Shown here: one piece after another, positions 12,040 to 24,219 of the stretch | Layout of the letters: every line of letters begins with the position of its first letter | How positions within the stretch are numbered: position 1 is the stretch's first letter | Assembly (NCBI GenBank): GCA_043228905.1 | Contig: JBHGNT010000001.1 | Location: 7,378,001-7,442,000, forward strand | Source: Azolla caroliniana | Taxonomy: Eukaryota; Polypodiophyta | Direction of reading: 5' to 3' | DNA length: 64,000 nucleotides | Notes under the pieces: model-generated | Told to the model about the DNA's origin: nothing | What the model saw: the letters and a program-made list of their open reading frames with translations, nothing else | The model's database searches: none | Made by a program: the position numbers and the translations under genes

Positions 12040-13125
12040 GCTCGTGGGTCTCAATTATAGTTCAGCAAATGCCAACATTAACAACATTGTACCACATCCG
12101 GCAAGATTTGACCCTCGAGGTAATTTTTCTTTAAAGAATCTAGTGCTTTTTCAGCATGACCCTTCTCAGCATATCCCGATATCAAAGCATTCCAAGAGAC
12201 CACATCTCGAACTAAAATATCATTGACTATTTTTTGTGCTTTTTCAAGCTTGCCTCATATAGCATACATGTCCAACAAAGCATTCCCAAGCTCAGTATTG
12301 TCTTCTAACAGTCTCTTACTCATGATTTCCTTGTGACTTTCTATGCCTATCAACCACTTCTACACTGCCACATGGCTTTAACAATCTTACAAAGGTGATT
12401 ACATCCAGAGAAAGACCATCATTTTGCATTTGTTTAAAAAGGTTCAATGTTTTATGGCCAAATCTATACTAGTAATATCCTGAAATTAGTGCATTCTTAG
12501 AAGCCACAACCCGAACTGGAAGCCCCTTGAAGCCAACATTAACAACATTGTACCACATCCGGCAAGATTTGACCCTCGAGGTACATTTTCTTTAAAGAAT
12601 CTAGTGTGTTTTTAGCATATCCCGATATCAAAGCATTCCAAGAGACCACATCTCGAACTAAAATATCATTGACTATTTTTTGTGCTTTTTTAAGCTTGCC
12701 ACATATAGCATACATGTCCAACAAAGCATTCCCAAGCTCAGTATTGTCTTCTAACGGTCTCCTACTCATGATTTCATTGTGACTTTCTATGCCTATCAAC
12801 CACTCCTCACTGCTACATGGCTTTAACAAACTTACAAAGGTGATTACATCCAGAGAAAGACCATCATTTTGCATTTGTTCAAAAAGATTCAATGTTGTAT
12901 GGCCAAATCTATACTGGTAATATCTTGAAATTAGTGCATTCTTAGAAGTCACAACCCGAATTGGAAGCCCTGGAAGCCCCTTGAGCACTTTCTACGTTTT
13001 TCCTCAATGTAAAGCCCCTGTGGTTGAACAAGCCTTGAATATGCAAATGGAGGTGATTGTATTTGGCAAGAAGTGATCACAGTGCATCCTCTTGAAATAA
13101 GTTTTAGCTTTGCTTCCTTCCCTTA
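12040..13125 (-). pseudogene. PPR gene relic with an internal segmental duplication
   Basis: The minus-strand frame 12539-12988 shows ALISRYYQYRFGHTTLNLFE, DVITFVSLLKPC, ELGNALLDMYAICGKLKKAQ and VRDVVSWNALISGYAK: one to two PLS-class PPR triads. Upstream on the same strand, at about 13040-13080, LPNTITSICIFKAC reads in another frame. The left 461 bp copy (12071-12531) encodes the same region with in-frame stops. No start, E or DYW tail is present, so this is a remnant of a larger PPR gene. Confidence 0.75.
12071..12993. repeat. Tandem duplication, 461 bp period, within a PPR relic
   Basis: The block beginning gccaacattaacaacattg starts at 12071 and again at 12532, and the whole segment repeats with few differences. 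The 12.07 kb copy carries an extra short insertion and more substitutions. Low divergence indicates a recent duplication compared with the other tandem repeats here. Confidence 0.9.
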
Positions 13126-13721
13126 AAAAATAAACCACATTCAGAATATATATAAAGTAATGCATTGCCAAGAATTGTCTCTTCCCTTGTTTATAGATCG
13201 AATCATGCTACAAACTTTCAACATAAAAGAAAATATGTTGGCGTTGCATATTTTCAAAATAGCTTAGAGCGTTCTTGGTTTACCATATACTGAACCTCTT
13301 CAACATAACCATACTCAACATATTCACAAATCAATGTAGTAGAAGAGACTACTTTTCTAGCTGGTAGTCCTACTCAACATACCTCTTTGCTCATAGCTTC
13401 AAAACACACAAGATGAGGGCCATATGACATCCTTCTAGCCACTTCCATTACTTTGTCCAATTCAACTACACATCCAAGACAGAACCATCATACGTGTATG
13501 AGTTGCGGATGCATATGCATGTGACTTCATTCGGTTTGAATCCGTCCAAAAACCATTTTTTGAAACAAACTGAATCTTAGATCATGAAAACCACATCTTG
13601 AATGCAAGATTTGAAGAACAATGACCAATCCGCCTTTATTTTCAAGCTCCCCTCTACATTAAGTGCACTAGTTTTAAATAATAAATAAGTGTTGTTGTAG
13701 TTACCACTTGAGCTTCTTAAA

Positions 13722-14195
13722 ATGGGGCATGGGACCACAAGGGCCTTGGACCAAGAGTACTATGGCAAATTACGTAATGATGAGGATATTGATGACAACG
13801 ATGAGAATTCTGATCACGATTACAATGGTGGGGATGATGGCAAAGTCAATGAGGTGCCCACAATGATTACGAAGATGATATACCACAATGGTGATGATGA
13901 TGGGAAAGTCAATGAGGTGCCGACAATCATTATGAAGATGATACACCACAATGGTGATGATGGTCTCAAAGTCAATGAAGTGCCGACAATGATTACGAAG
14001 ATGATAATAAACCATATACCTATGATAGAAAAGAGACACTTTATATTAGAATTAAAAGATAAAATCAAAATCCATATCTCAATGAATGTTTTCAAGAGTA
14101 GAGATGGCTTAACCCCTTCTGTTCAAATTATGGATAGGCTCAAAGAAGAACCCTCCCCACCCCCCACCCCCCTCTCCAACTTCCAAGCCTTATGA
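13722..14195. repeat. 63 bp in-frame minisatellite within a repeated segment
   Basis: A 63 bp unit (21 codons) starting near aaagtcaatgaggtgcc occurs three times at 13842, 13905 and 13968. Because 63 is a multiple of three, a 157-codon plus-strand frame stays open, repeating GKVNEVPTMITKMI. I do not call it a gene: it lacks protein-like composition, and long antisense frames are open for the same reason. The segment is related to 15.6-16.1 kb. Confidence 0.7.
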
Positions 14196-16110
14196 ACAGC
14201 CTTGAAGACCCCCTTAGAGAAAAAGCTTTCCCACAATCTTACAATAGGAAAAAGAAAAGTCCAAAGTTCTCTTAATTTTGCCTTACGCACTCTTTTATAG
14301 TAGCTTGGCATTTTTCTACTTCTACAAACTTAGTATTTGTTGTTGCTTAGTTCAATGTATTTAGTCAGCTCAACTCATGGTTTTCCTAAAAGTACTCTTT
14401 GGAAATTTTGGTTCCAAAGCCTCAAACCTACAACCCCTAATTGTTTTATGCTATATTCTTTTCCCCCATTAATCAACACCTTTCTTTTCCTTCTCCAAGG
14501 GGCCTTCTCTTTGTTCGTATTCTCAACTCTGTGAGAAACTAGTTATACATTTGTCTCCCTTTTTGCCCATGCCAAAACACGAGATCCACAACTACCAAAT
14601 GTGCACTCTATGGTCTTATTCTTCTTTTATTCCCCTAGCTCTTCCCTATCCCATATGATTTGTTCTTCACCTTTTATATGCCCATTTCGTCCACCAAAAC
14701 CATATGAACCCACACCCCACCCATTAGGTGTTTCCATAGCTAACAAAGTTGTCGAGTGCTACCAGTAAAGCAATACCATAACCATTGGATCCATACGGTA
14801 AATAGCAATGTTCACCTAACCCTACTCGTACTCTTCCAAAAAGAAGTTAGGCGGGTTGGCCGGAGCTAGCCAATTTGCTATCATTCCAAATTGTCAATGA
14901 GACAATGACATTCCAATGAAGTGGTTCTCATCATCTAGAAGAACCTACTTGATGAACCAATTCATCATTCTCCTAATTGATTATCTTGATATGATGAATT
15001 GGGTACAACTGATCATTCAAATTATACCCATTCCCATTTCTTCATTGGTTTACATTTACATTCTTCTCTTCCTCACTCTTGAGTTTTTCATCTTCTCTCT
15101 CTACCTTTCCCTTTTTTTATCCCTTGTTCCCTCTCCTTTTCTTCTACACTTAAATTCATGGTTTTGCTATAGCTGTTTTTATTGTTATGGTTCTCGACAC
15201 TGTAGAGAATTCTGAGGTTTCCATGAGCAATACAATCCTTGCCTAGTGTATGATGATCACCCCAAATTTGACGTCTTCATTGTTAGGCATATTTACACAA
15301 CCATGAGGTATTGGGGTCATCACCTTTGCCAATTGGCTCATCCACATTCCTTGCCTCATCTGCGATGACCAACCCAATTCCGAGGTTGTCATCATTAGGT
15401 GTAGACAACTACGAGGTCCCTAGTCCTACCTCCAATTTTGAGGTTATTTGAGTGTGAATGTGAAATGGGGAGCGGAACCAAAGCCTTGCATTAGGAGACA
15501 TGACACATTACATTATGATGAATTATTAGATGAGCGAGATGGAGATGGATCATGACGAGACAAATTCAATGAGGTTTTCATGATGATGGTCCCTTTGTTA
15601 GTGACAAGAAAGATGATAACAATGACACTAATTATGATGAAGTAGATGACAATGTTGACGAATGGTGATTATGACATTGGTGATGAAGATAATCACGAAA
15701 ATGATGATGATTACGATGATGATGATGGCGTTAATGACAATGGCATACCACTATACTATGATAATAAAGAGACATTTTGCATTCATTAGAATAAAAAGAC
15801 GGAAATATTGGAATTCATGTTTCTATCATATATTGGCTGATTTGAAGAATAAGAGTCTCTTAACCCCTTCATTTAGATTATACAATAGAAGATGATGTAG
15901 AATAAGAAAAACAAAACAAACTATTTTATAAATAGCCTAGAGGACCACATTGAAAAATGCAAACTCTTTCAAACTTAGAAGTTAGAAAAAAAACTCCCAC
16001 AATTTTATAAACAAAAGCTCTCTTAATATTATTGCCTTTAAGACTTTTTTACAATAGCTTGGACGTTCTCCATTTCCCCCAACGTAGCATTTGCTATTCT
16101 TATAAAAAAA
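13725..16110. repeat. Pair of related dispersed segments (13.73-14.35 and 15.60-16.10 kb)
   Basis: Both segments share, in order, a gat/acaatg-rich part, gagaca.ttt with a following attagaat.aaaaga, cttaaccccttc, cccacaat.tta, tctcttaat.tt and ata.tagctt..a..ttct, ending tag.atttg. They are diverged and about 1.8 kb apart. They could be the eroded ends of one element or two copies of a dispersed repeat; no target duplications or TG..CA ends were found. Confidence 0.5.
14350..15590. other. Gene-free stretch between the two related segments
   Basis: No coding region could be supported. The pyrimidine-rich part at about 14990-15190 gives a hydrophobic 99-codon frame, which is a composition effect. 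Confidence 0.45.
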
Positions 16111-17340
16111 AATATTTTCGACTTCCCAAAACCATTTGCTTTAGCCACTTAAGTTACTACATGGTGTTACATCTTTTTTCTCCCAACTTGTATTATTTAT
16201 TTGAGTTCAATAAGCATTTACACATTACTTCACTAGACACAAAATTTTCAAATCATGTCTCTATTGGTACAAGTTCTTAGCCTCATGGATCAATAGGTCT
16301 GGTGTCTATTAGTGGTGATTCACCTATTAGTGTAGGAGTTGGTTTATTTGTATTGCCAATTGGGCTATTGGTTTGCCCGACATTGCCTTTTAATTTTGGG
16401 CAAGGTAGGAGTAATGGGTGTCATCGGCTATAGTTTTGCTAAATCCCACTAGTCTTGGAGTGTTGAACTCAACTATGTTGAAGTTCTCAATTACCTCAAA
16501 TTGTGCTCGCTTAATGGTGTGATTTTATAATGTTACCTCTCATGTTACGTCCTTTAAAACCTCTTCTAGGTTAAGCTACCAACTTCTTCATTGGAATCGT
16601 AAAATTGCTCCTACAATTGATTACAATGTTTGTTGAAGTGGAAGTTTGGCAAGATGGAATGTTGTGTTTTCAACTATTGAGGAGATTGTTGATCACTCTT
16701 TAGTGTCATGTTTTCTGCATGACCTCTCATATAAGTGGGTGTCATAAGTGTGTTGCTTATCATCTCTTGAGGACAAGTTATCATTACCTTCATGATTACA
16801 TTTGGGGATGCAAAGTCATAGTCCTAGCATACTTTTCCTTGAATTTTCTTCTTAAATTACTTTATGCTTCATACCATAGTTTCTATGTCGTCAATGGCAT
16901 TCAATTGTCATTTGGAAGGTCCTCCTATTTAGATCCAAAATTGTTAATACGTTATAAGTTTCAACTATAAGATTTTCAAGATTGTTACGTTGTGAGCCTA
17001 AATACATACACAAATATTGCTTAATTGGCAAGAATGTGTAATGTCTAATATATTGTACAAAAAAGTAACACTTTCACATTGTGTTATAATATATGATGCA
17101 TTGTATCTAATTGTTTTCTAGAGTGTTTACTTATATTATGATGTGTGTGTTACCTTTGCCTCATGGTTTTAATCCTACGTGTTATTCTCATTTGGATTAT
17201 TACATCTGAGATTGGGAATTAGTGAAATTATCAAAACATCCAATTTTGCATAGTACATAATAAGGATATACAAATTATTCAAATATAATTTGCAATTTGA
17301 GCCTACCTGGATTTCATAAACATGTCAATTACATTCTTAG
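16110..17340. other. Gene-free stretch
   Basis: Nothing recognisable on either strand; frames are short and low in complexity. Confidence 0.45.
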
Positions 17341-17341
17341 A

Positions 17342-17553
17342 GTCAATAAATCACATCTCAATCTTTATTGACATTCTCCATCAACATCATTTCACCATAT
17401 TTTATTTCCTAATGCACCAATCATTTGGCATGATTAAAATGGTGCCAATGTGGAATTAAATATGGTGAAATGTAGCAAGATGCGAAATGTGTAAGGCATG
17501 AATAGACCTTGATGGAGAATGTCCATAAGGAAGTAGATGTCACTTATTGATTA
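17342..17553. repeat. Long imperfect foldback (hairpin), MITE-like
   Basis: The left arm (17342-17430) and right arm (17443-17553) are inverted complements. Matching blocks are tcaataaatcacatct with the complement of agatgtcacttattgat, gacattctccatcaa with ttgatggagaatgtc, atttcaccatatttt with aatatggtgaaat, and tttggca with tgcca at the loop. The right arm carries an extra segment of about 35 bases. The 12-base loop and near full-length arms fit a miniature inverted-repeat element or a hairpin RNA source. No clear target duplication was seen. Confidence 0.7.
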
Positions 17554-17559
17554 CAAATA

Positions 17560-19775
17560 TAAGATTTACTTGGCATATGATAAAAATGGTAAGAAAAAAA
17601 GACGAATATGGGTACATTCCAATCATTAAACATATCATATTTGTATAGTATCATCATAACAACAATGATACAAATTACAATGAATAGAACACATACACAC
17701 ATGTATATAAATGTCACGACTCATGATCAGATACGATCTCATCACTGCGAGTCATATCTCATCAAAATATGCCTATAAGAATGTACCTTTATAATACCTT
17801 GTAATAAATCATTACATAATATTAGGTTCTATTATACATATAAAGCAAGTTGCCCTTTAGAGTTGAGGAGAGAGAGTCTCTCATGAGATATCATATAGGA
17901 AATATCAAACCATGAAATGACTTTAAGGGATGTGATGCCATATATTAATAAGGAATATGAGATTTACATGGTACATGGCATAGAAATGTTGAGATATGCA
18001 CATGTCATGTGCAGGCACACAACATTCACTATATGTCAAACTTGGGTTTAATGTAAGCTATGGTGTCATCATTATACACGTGGTCTGCATGTTACCTTAC
18101 AATTCATGTACAATGGCAAATGCTAAGAAAGTGAATGTGTATCCCTCTACATAACTCTTTGTCTTTTCTTTGTTGATAAAGTATGGTATTTCTTCAAGAG
18201 ATAAACTAGTTATAAAAATTTTGTTGGCTTTCTAGCAATGAAAGATGGATAGAAATGGCAATGCCACTATGTAGTGAGAGAGACAGAGAGATTAATAAAT
18301 GATGGAAATGAAAGATTAGGATAGAGAACAAACAACAGCCTTATCCTTGGGATATTCGTTTCAAAAGTTTGATCAATGTTCAGATGTTGAGGTCCCTGGG
18401 TTTACCCAAATCTTAGGATTAAGTTAAAAACTCAAAATGCTCATACTCGTCCACAAGACTCTACCTTTCAAATATCAAATGGGAGGCTTTTCTTTGATAC
18501 AAGGGTCTGCTAAAATAGGAAAAGGCATCCCATCCGTAATGCACCACCGTAGTGGATCATTGTGAAAATCCTTACATGGAATTTCAAAAGAAAAAGAAAA
18601 GAAATTACGAATTTCAGTCCAAAAAAACAACCATGCCTCCTAGCACCACTCGGCAATCACAACAATCTATTTGCTTTTTTTAATGTTCCGTTAAGCTTAT
18701 AAACTTATCTTGATGAAAAGAAAAATTCCCTTTGTCCACATCATTCCTTTATGGTCTTTTTTATGGAACCATGCCCACTTTATTAGTTATTGTAAAACAG
18801 GGATGTCTTGATCATGTCTTGATAAGTTGATCAGTTGCTACAATTCAAACAGTTGACAAAAACAAAAAGAACATCTCATAACTCGCAATCTAAATCTCTA
18901 CAGTTGATTTATAATGACAATTACTAAAACTCATATGCAGAAAGGATATAATCTATAAGATTGGATTTCCACAATTAGGATCCATGTTTTGTTTATTATT
19001 ACTTCTTTAAGGTAGTGGACAAATATCCCTCCCCTCATCATGTCACACATAATGACACAACTTGATGTTTCGATGAATAAAATGTGTGTTTTCACAACAA
19101 TAAGTTATGTCGTAGCAAGAAGGATCACCGCAAGATGATCTACTTTGATAAAAGTTCCATATGCACACATTACGATGTTCTAGGCTTAAAAGAGCTCAAA
19201 TAATGTGGCCAAGAACGACGGAGGTGCCAATTTGTTACACAAAAATATTCACAAACTGACAGAAAAAGATAATAAATGCATATATGCTACACATGTGACA
19301 CCACACAATAAGTGCACAATGACATCATGTGCATATTTAGGGGAAGATAATGGAATATTTTGTCTCATTTGGTAGATATTGTTTGCATATCTGACTTGAA
19401 TCCATCATTTATCATTCCTTGCACACTAGTAAATGTGTCAACCGTTATAATGTGATCAACTTGTAGCCCAACACATACTACATGTGTGCTATAGTCTCCT
19501 AACACCACGTATTGGAGATACACTTCGTTAAGTTATATTGCGTTTACTAAGGCCCTAACGACATTTTGAGCTCCAAAATTAACAATGGAAGTCTTTTATG
19601 TTGAAACGGGATAGGATAATTGACAACCAAATGTTGATACAACACCATCCCAAAACATGAGCATACTAATAGTTCAACGTAGGTATTTGTCACGACATTG
19701 TTTTGACATACATAACAAATATCCATAACATGTGGGTATAAATGATTGTGTGCGTAACATAATTGTGTTGAGTGC
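17560..19775. other. Gene-free stretch
   Basis: No supported gene or RNA gene in about 2.2 kb of AT-rich sequence; only short random frames. Confidence 0.45.
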
Positions 19776-19781
19776 ATATGT

Positions 19782-19783
19782 CA

Positions 19784-19826
<43 letters not shown>

Positions 19827-19827
19827 T
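19782..19827. repeat. (TC)n(AC)n microsatellite
   Basis: A TC dinucleotide run passes directly into an AC run; the antisense frame reading Arg-Glu and Cys-Val repeats is an artefact. Confidence 0.95.
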
Positions 19828-20262
19828 AGTACAGTGTGAAAGAATCCATGTCTTTTCTGACAAATACAACTTTCTAGAATCGGAGCAATTATAAGGCAAA
19901 GTGTAATGAAACGACAAAGGATGTGAAATCTTTGAGGTTGAACTTGCACCACCCAAGGTGGAATATACACTATACGTCTAAAAAAGGAACTTATTGTCAA
20001 GAAGAAAATATAGAAAACACGAGGAATGGAATTGAGAAGGTGGGAAGAGAAGGGAAGAGAAAGTTATGTTGTACCTTATTGGACGAGAAAGTGCAAGTGT
20101 AGTTTTTGACAAGGCATGGGCATGGGCCAATGGCCATGTGGGGTGGAAGTGGGATTATACCCTTCACAAGCACATGGCAAAGGTACAAAAGTTAGTTGTG
20201 GAAGGCAAGGAGACACCTTTTTCCTCATCATTTGAGGTAAGTGGATAGTAGAGCGAGGAATT

Positions 20263-20271
20263 TATATAAAT
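20263..20271 (+). promoter_or_regulatory. Candidate TATA box of Elongin-B-like copy 2
   Basis: TATATAAAT matches the plant TATA consensus. It lies about 165 bp upstream of the candidate first-exon donor at 20430/20431 and about 490 bp upstream of the main start codon, leaving room for a 5'UTR exon. A GA microsatellite (about 20349-20370) sits in the presumed leader. Inferred from position and sequence only. Confidence 0.45.
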
Positions 20272-20755
20272 AGAGGGTAGTTCAAAGAAAGTGAATAAGG
20301 CAAAGAGCTTATAAATAGAGAGTCTCAAAAGAGGTAGTATTTGTGATAGAGAGAGAGAGAGAGAGAGAGACAAGGGGCTGGGGCGGTTTGCTATAAGGAA
20401 GAGGAGAGAAGTTTTTTACCTACAAAGATGGTGAGGTGTTTATTAGATGTTTGTCATTCAATATCAAACAAAACATTCTCAATGTTTGTTGGGTATTCAC
20501 TAGAATACACCTAAATTTCCAAGAATTACCAATTTTGAGAGAGGAAGGTTGTTTTGGTAAATCTTGAAACTTTAGGTTATTATTTGGCCCAACAAGATGT
20601 TCACTATTAGTATTTACTATGTTGCTTTTAGCATGAGATGCGCGTGTGCACGCACGCGTGTGTGTATGTTAGCTTTTCTTATTAAGTTATTACATAGAGA
20701 GAGTCTATAAAGAGAACTTAGGAGTGTGTTATGTGCTTACTTTATTTTTCAGGCC

Positions 20756-22567
20756 ATGTATATACGTGTCAAGAGGAAGAAGACAACATATTTTGTGCAG
20801 TGCAATCCTTGGGATGACGTGAAGCAAATCAAAGTGAAGCTCCAAACTCTAACTGATAATCTCGTGAGGAACCAACGGTTGATTCTCATGGATTCACACC
20901 ATGTGCTCGACGACCACAAGACCCTCTCACAACAACATGTAAGTTAATTACCCAGTTCCATAGTCTTCAAGTGCCTCACTTTTAGCACTTTTCCATTGTC
21001 CTTGCAAGCTCATCCTCTCTCTTAGGACCCTCCCACAAGTATATTTCTTGCACTTTACTTCTAATCTTGACTTTACGTCTTGAACTCTTTCCACCATGGA
21101 ATGAGACTAGGAGAACCTCTATCCTAAGTTCTAACTAGAACCCATGATTTCTATCTTATATTAGTGATAAGCCAAGATTTTACTAACATTCATAGTTGGG
21201 GTTTAAGTCTCACTATGTATACTAAAATAACCAACCATATGGCCCTAGGGAATGTAGAGGTTGAATGCATGGCTTTCATCTCTTCACCAAGCAACCTTAC
21301 CAACTAACACACAAAACCTCTCTCTCCCTCTCTGTCTTATGGGCCAAATCTAGTCTTAGAAGACGTTAATATCTCTCTCTAATAAAACAAAAAGAAAAAA
21401 AATATCCCTCTCTCTCATTCTCTCTCTAGTGAATTCCCTCATACTTGCACATCCTCTTGCTCTCTCTCATGTGTATGTCTCTATCTCTAAGGAATTTAGG
21501 ATGATCTTGTGGAGAAAGATGAAAGTTAACACAACACAATCACAATACATGGGTTTGATTCCTTCACACTTGCACATCCTCTCTTTCTCTCTCATACATG
21601 TCTATCTTTTGTTTGGCAACTATTAATGTATGTATTTGTTGTCTCTAATGTGTTCATCTCTACCTCTATGCATTCCATGATGATGATGATGATGATGCAT
21701 GGAGAAGTCGGAAATGTAACACTAACACAATCACAACATTTAGAGTATTTGGATGATGAGGAATAGATTATACAAAACATTTTAGTCGACGACGTTGATG
21801 TCCATCTAATTGTAACACACCACAACTGACCCTAAAGGATGTGGATTATGTCACCAAAGATGAGTATATTGATAGAGATTGCTGATATAAAATAAATTTT
21901 CATTGATGAAGCTAGGTGTGTAGAGACCATTTGGATGAACACAAGAACGAAGTACAAGGGCAAACCTAAAGATAGGCCCATGTAGTTTTGAATTGTCATG
22001 AACAATGCATGTTTTACTACTAATCACAAACAGTGCACAAGTAAGATTAGTTTTGAGGAGAGTTCTAGGCTGCATAAAGCAAATCTTTCTCAAGAACAAT
22101 TCAAGTGGTCTATTTCTCTTGTTGATCATCTTAACTTTTTTCTTTGGTGTTTTTTAAAAGTGTGTACCTCACATTTTTTAACATGAATGCTTGTTATATT
22201 GTTATACATTTTTTAACAAGAATGCTCAATACATTATTTTATATTTTACAAAGAATCAAAAAAAAATTTAAGTCGAATTTGGTAACTTTCTAGTTCCATA
22301 TTAATGACTTAATCACATGAACCATATGTGTAGGTTGAGAACAATTCGATAATAGCGATGACTCTACGGAAAAGTAAGTTTCTTTAATAAGGAATAGTTG
22401 TTCGAAACTTTCATCAACCACTTGTAATATATAATGTATACTTTTGGCTTCCTTCTTTGAATCTAATTCATGTTTTTATTTATTTTTATTCATTTCCCTC
22501 AGGTAATGGAGAATGGGAAGAGATTGACATAGATAAAGCCAATGATAATGACTCTGATAGTAACTAG
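20756..22567 (+). CDS. Elongin-B-like ubiquitin-fold protein, copy 2 (3 exons)
   Basis: Exons 20756-20938, 22334-22373 and 22503-22567 (183, 40 and 65 nt) give 95 residues, exactly the exon lengths and phases of the copy at 32-1686. Seen: MYIRVKRKKTTYFVQCNPWD, NQRLILMDSHHVL, VENNSIIAMTLRK and GEWEEIDID with an acidic tail. The family is Elongin-B-like (ubiquitin superfold), predicted to act as an adaptor in cullin-based ligases or transcription elongation. It keeps more plant-consensus residues than copy 1 (RKKTTYFVQCNP, LDDHKTLSQQ), so it may be the conserved copy. The start is preceded by a pyrimidine tract and CAG/GCC, implying a 5'UTR intron. A candidate upstream exon ends ATG at 20428-20430 before GTGAGG; splicing there would add Met-Ala in frame. 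Introns are 1395 and 129 bp. Confidence 0.9.
21150..21330 (-). mobile_element. tRNA-derived SINE copy in intron 1 of Elongin-B-like copy 2
   Basis: Minus strand shows a degenerate A box region ttagttggtaaggttgc, then gcattcaacctctacattcc as a weakened B box region, followed by an anonymous body. The same order and spacing occur in the copies at 44.1 and 63.15 kb. It abuts a CT-rich tract (GA on its own strand) at its 5' end, as they do. Confidence 0.6.
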
Positions 22568-22569
22568 AA

Positions 22570-23800
22570 TTATAAACTCAAAAAGATCCATTACTTTTTT
22601 ACTTCAATAATAGTAGTGCTAGCTGGGTTGAAAAAGCAATATTTGTAGCTAAATAGTGGATATTTATAGCCAACATGTATCCACAATTAAACATTTGAGT
22701 TAGTAGTGTGTACATAACTCTATTTGTAACAATATTTGAAGTGCTATTCGAATATTCGTAGTGATATTTACAGTAATGGGTGATAATTTGAAATGATATT
22801 TGCAGTGGTATATGTAAATGATATTCGAATCGTTATGCAGTCAAAAATGCTTATATATGTAATCTTTTCAACTTATACATCTTCTCATCGCCATTTTCTC
22901 CGTAAAGAAACAAACCCATATTCCTTGTTAAATGCTTCAATGTCAATACAATCAATTACGATAACCAAAAAACAATCATGGAATTCATAGTGATCATGCA
23001 TATCATCAATTGATGAAATTGATTTCATCCTAAATGTTTTTAAACTGTTCAAGCTGAGAATAAAACATTTTCTATAATCTAGTTTTACAACTATATGTTT
23101 AAAAAATGGCCATCTTAACACTAAATTGTTTTAAGCTTCAAATCAACAACATAGGTATCAAACTGATTTGCAAGCCATTCGGGCATTATTAGGCAAAACC
23201 AGCTATAGTTGAGGATTTCTCCTCTTTAGCAAATTTCTTCTCTTTTGAGCTTTTTCAATCCTTGATCTTGCCCTAGATATTGTTCTATCCATTATAATGG
23301 TCATGCAGTTTTGTTGAAACCTAGAAATCAATCAAGACTCGAATAATGTTACATAATTGATATAGTCGAAATCATCATATCCATAAGATAAGTCGTTTAA
23401 ATTACTGGAACTTGTTTGTATATATCCAACATGGAGAGACTATCTTTCACAATGTATCATGTTGTTTTTTAAATAAATTCTTGTAACCTTTCATCCATTT
23501 TTGCTAGCTGATTTATGATTCTTCCCTGCCATTGTGGTGTTCTACACTTGGATTGAGAAAATATGATTGCTCCATTGCATCAAAGATCATTTTCATCAAG
23601 CAATCTTCGAGCTCCATTAAGGTCTTTTCTTTTTACCACATGCTTTTTATCACTTGCAACAAAGCATTTTGATGGAGAAGATCATTCCGAGGAAACTTTA
23701 TAGACAACATTTCCTCTGGCATATGGAACAGGGGGATGCTTTATCTGATAAGCTTCCAAAGAACCCAACAAGGATTCTGCAGTGAGACGCAAAGCTCAAC
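22570..23800. other. Gene-free stretch
   Basis: Downstream flank of the second Elongin-B-like gene. Short variants of the phrase gtagtgatatttgcagt recur at 22735-22810. No supported gene. Confidence 0.45.
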
Positions 23801-23819
23801 TTCGTGATGATTATGATGA

Positions 23820-24215
23820 TACGTTGATATGATTAAATTTCAACATCCCTTTGTTTGTCCTCTGTACACTGATGGGGGATGAATAAATTCTTTGCTAATG
23901 CCAATGAAAACAGATGGGTAAAGAAACTTCATGGTTCTCACCATAGCCTCAGCAGAACCCCCAAATTTCAAGTGTCTTAGGAGCCAGAAAATCATATGGG
24001 TAGTAATGCCAAAATGGGAAAACACCCAAATAACCTTTAATCAGTCTTCACCTAATGTCCCCAGAGTTTTTGTTATCTCCCTCTGCATGCCCTTGGTCAA
24101 CCCCAGAAAGAGCAACTAAAATGTGCTATTTGAGCAATTATATGGTCAATTCATCCTGATTTTCTCTCTTTTGTGGTTGAACAATCACACCATCTGGGAT
24201 ATAGCGGAACTCATC
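23820..24215 (-). mobile_element. Probable LINE reverse-transcriptase fragment
   Basis: Minus strand 23840-24025 reads LKFGGSAEAMVRTMKFLYPS, then PPSVYRGQTKGC. This resembles the reverse-transcriptase block 'fG....i..I..LY' followed by 'f...RGvRQGCPLSP' of non-LTR retrotransposons, with the RQGC motif changed to TKGC. Further 5' on that strand, FLGLTKGMQREI resembles the DxxKAFD region in degraded form. Too broken to place in a clade. Confidence 0.5.
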
Positions 24216-24219
24216 GGTT

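Noticed and set aside
13722-14195. 157-codon plus-strand frame with internal repeats
   Set aside because: The frame stays open only because the 63 bp repeat is a multiple of three; the antisense is open too and no family signature or gene structure is present.
19690-19956. Frame reading CVCVCVRERERERE
   Set aside because: Pure TC/AC microsatellite translation.
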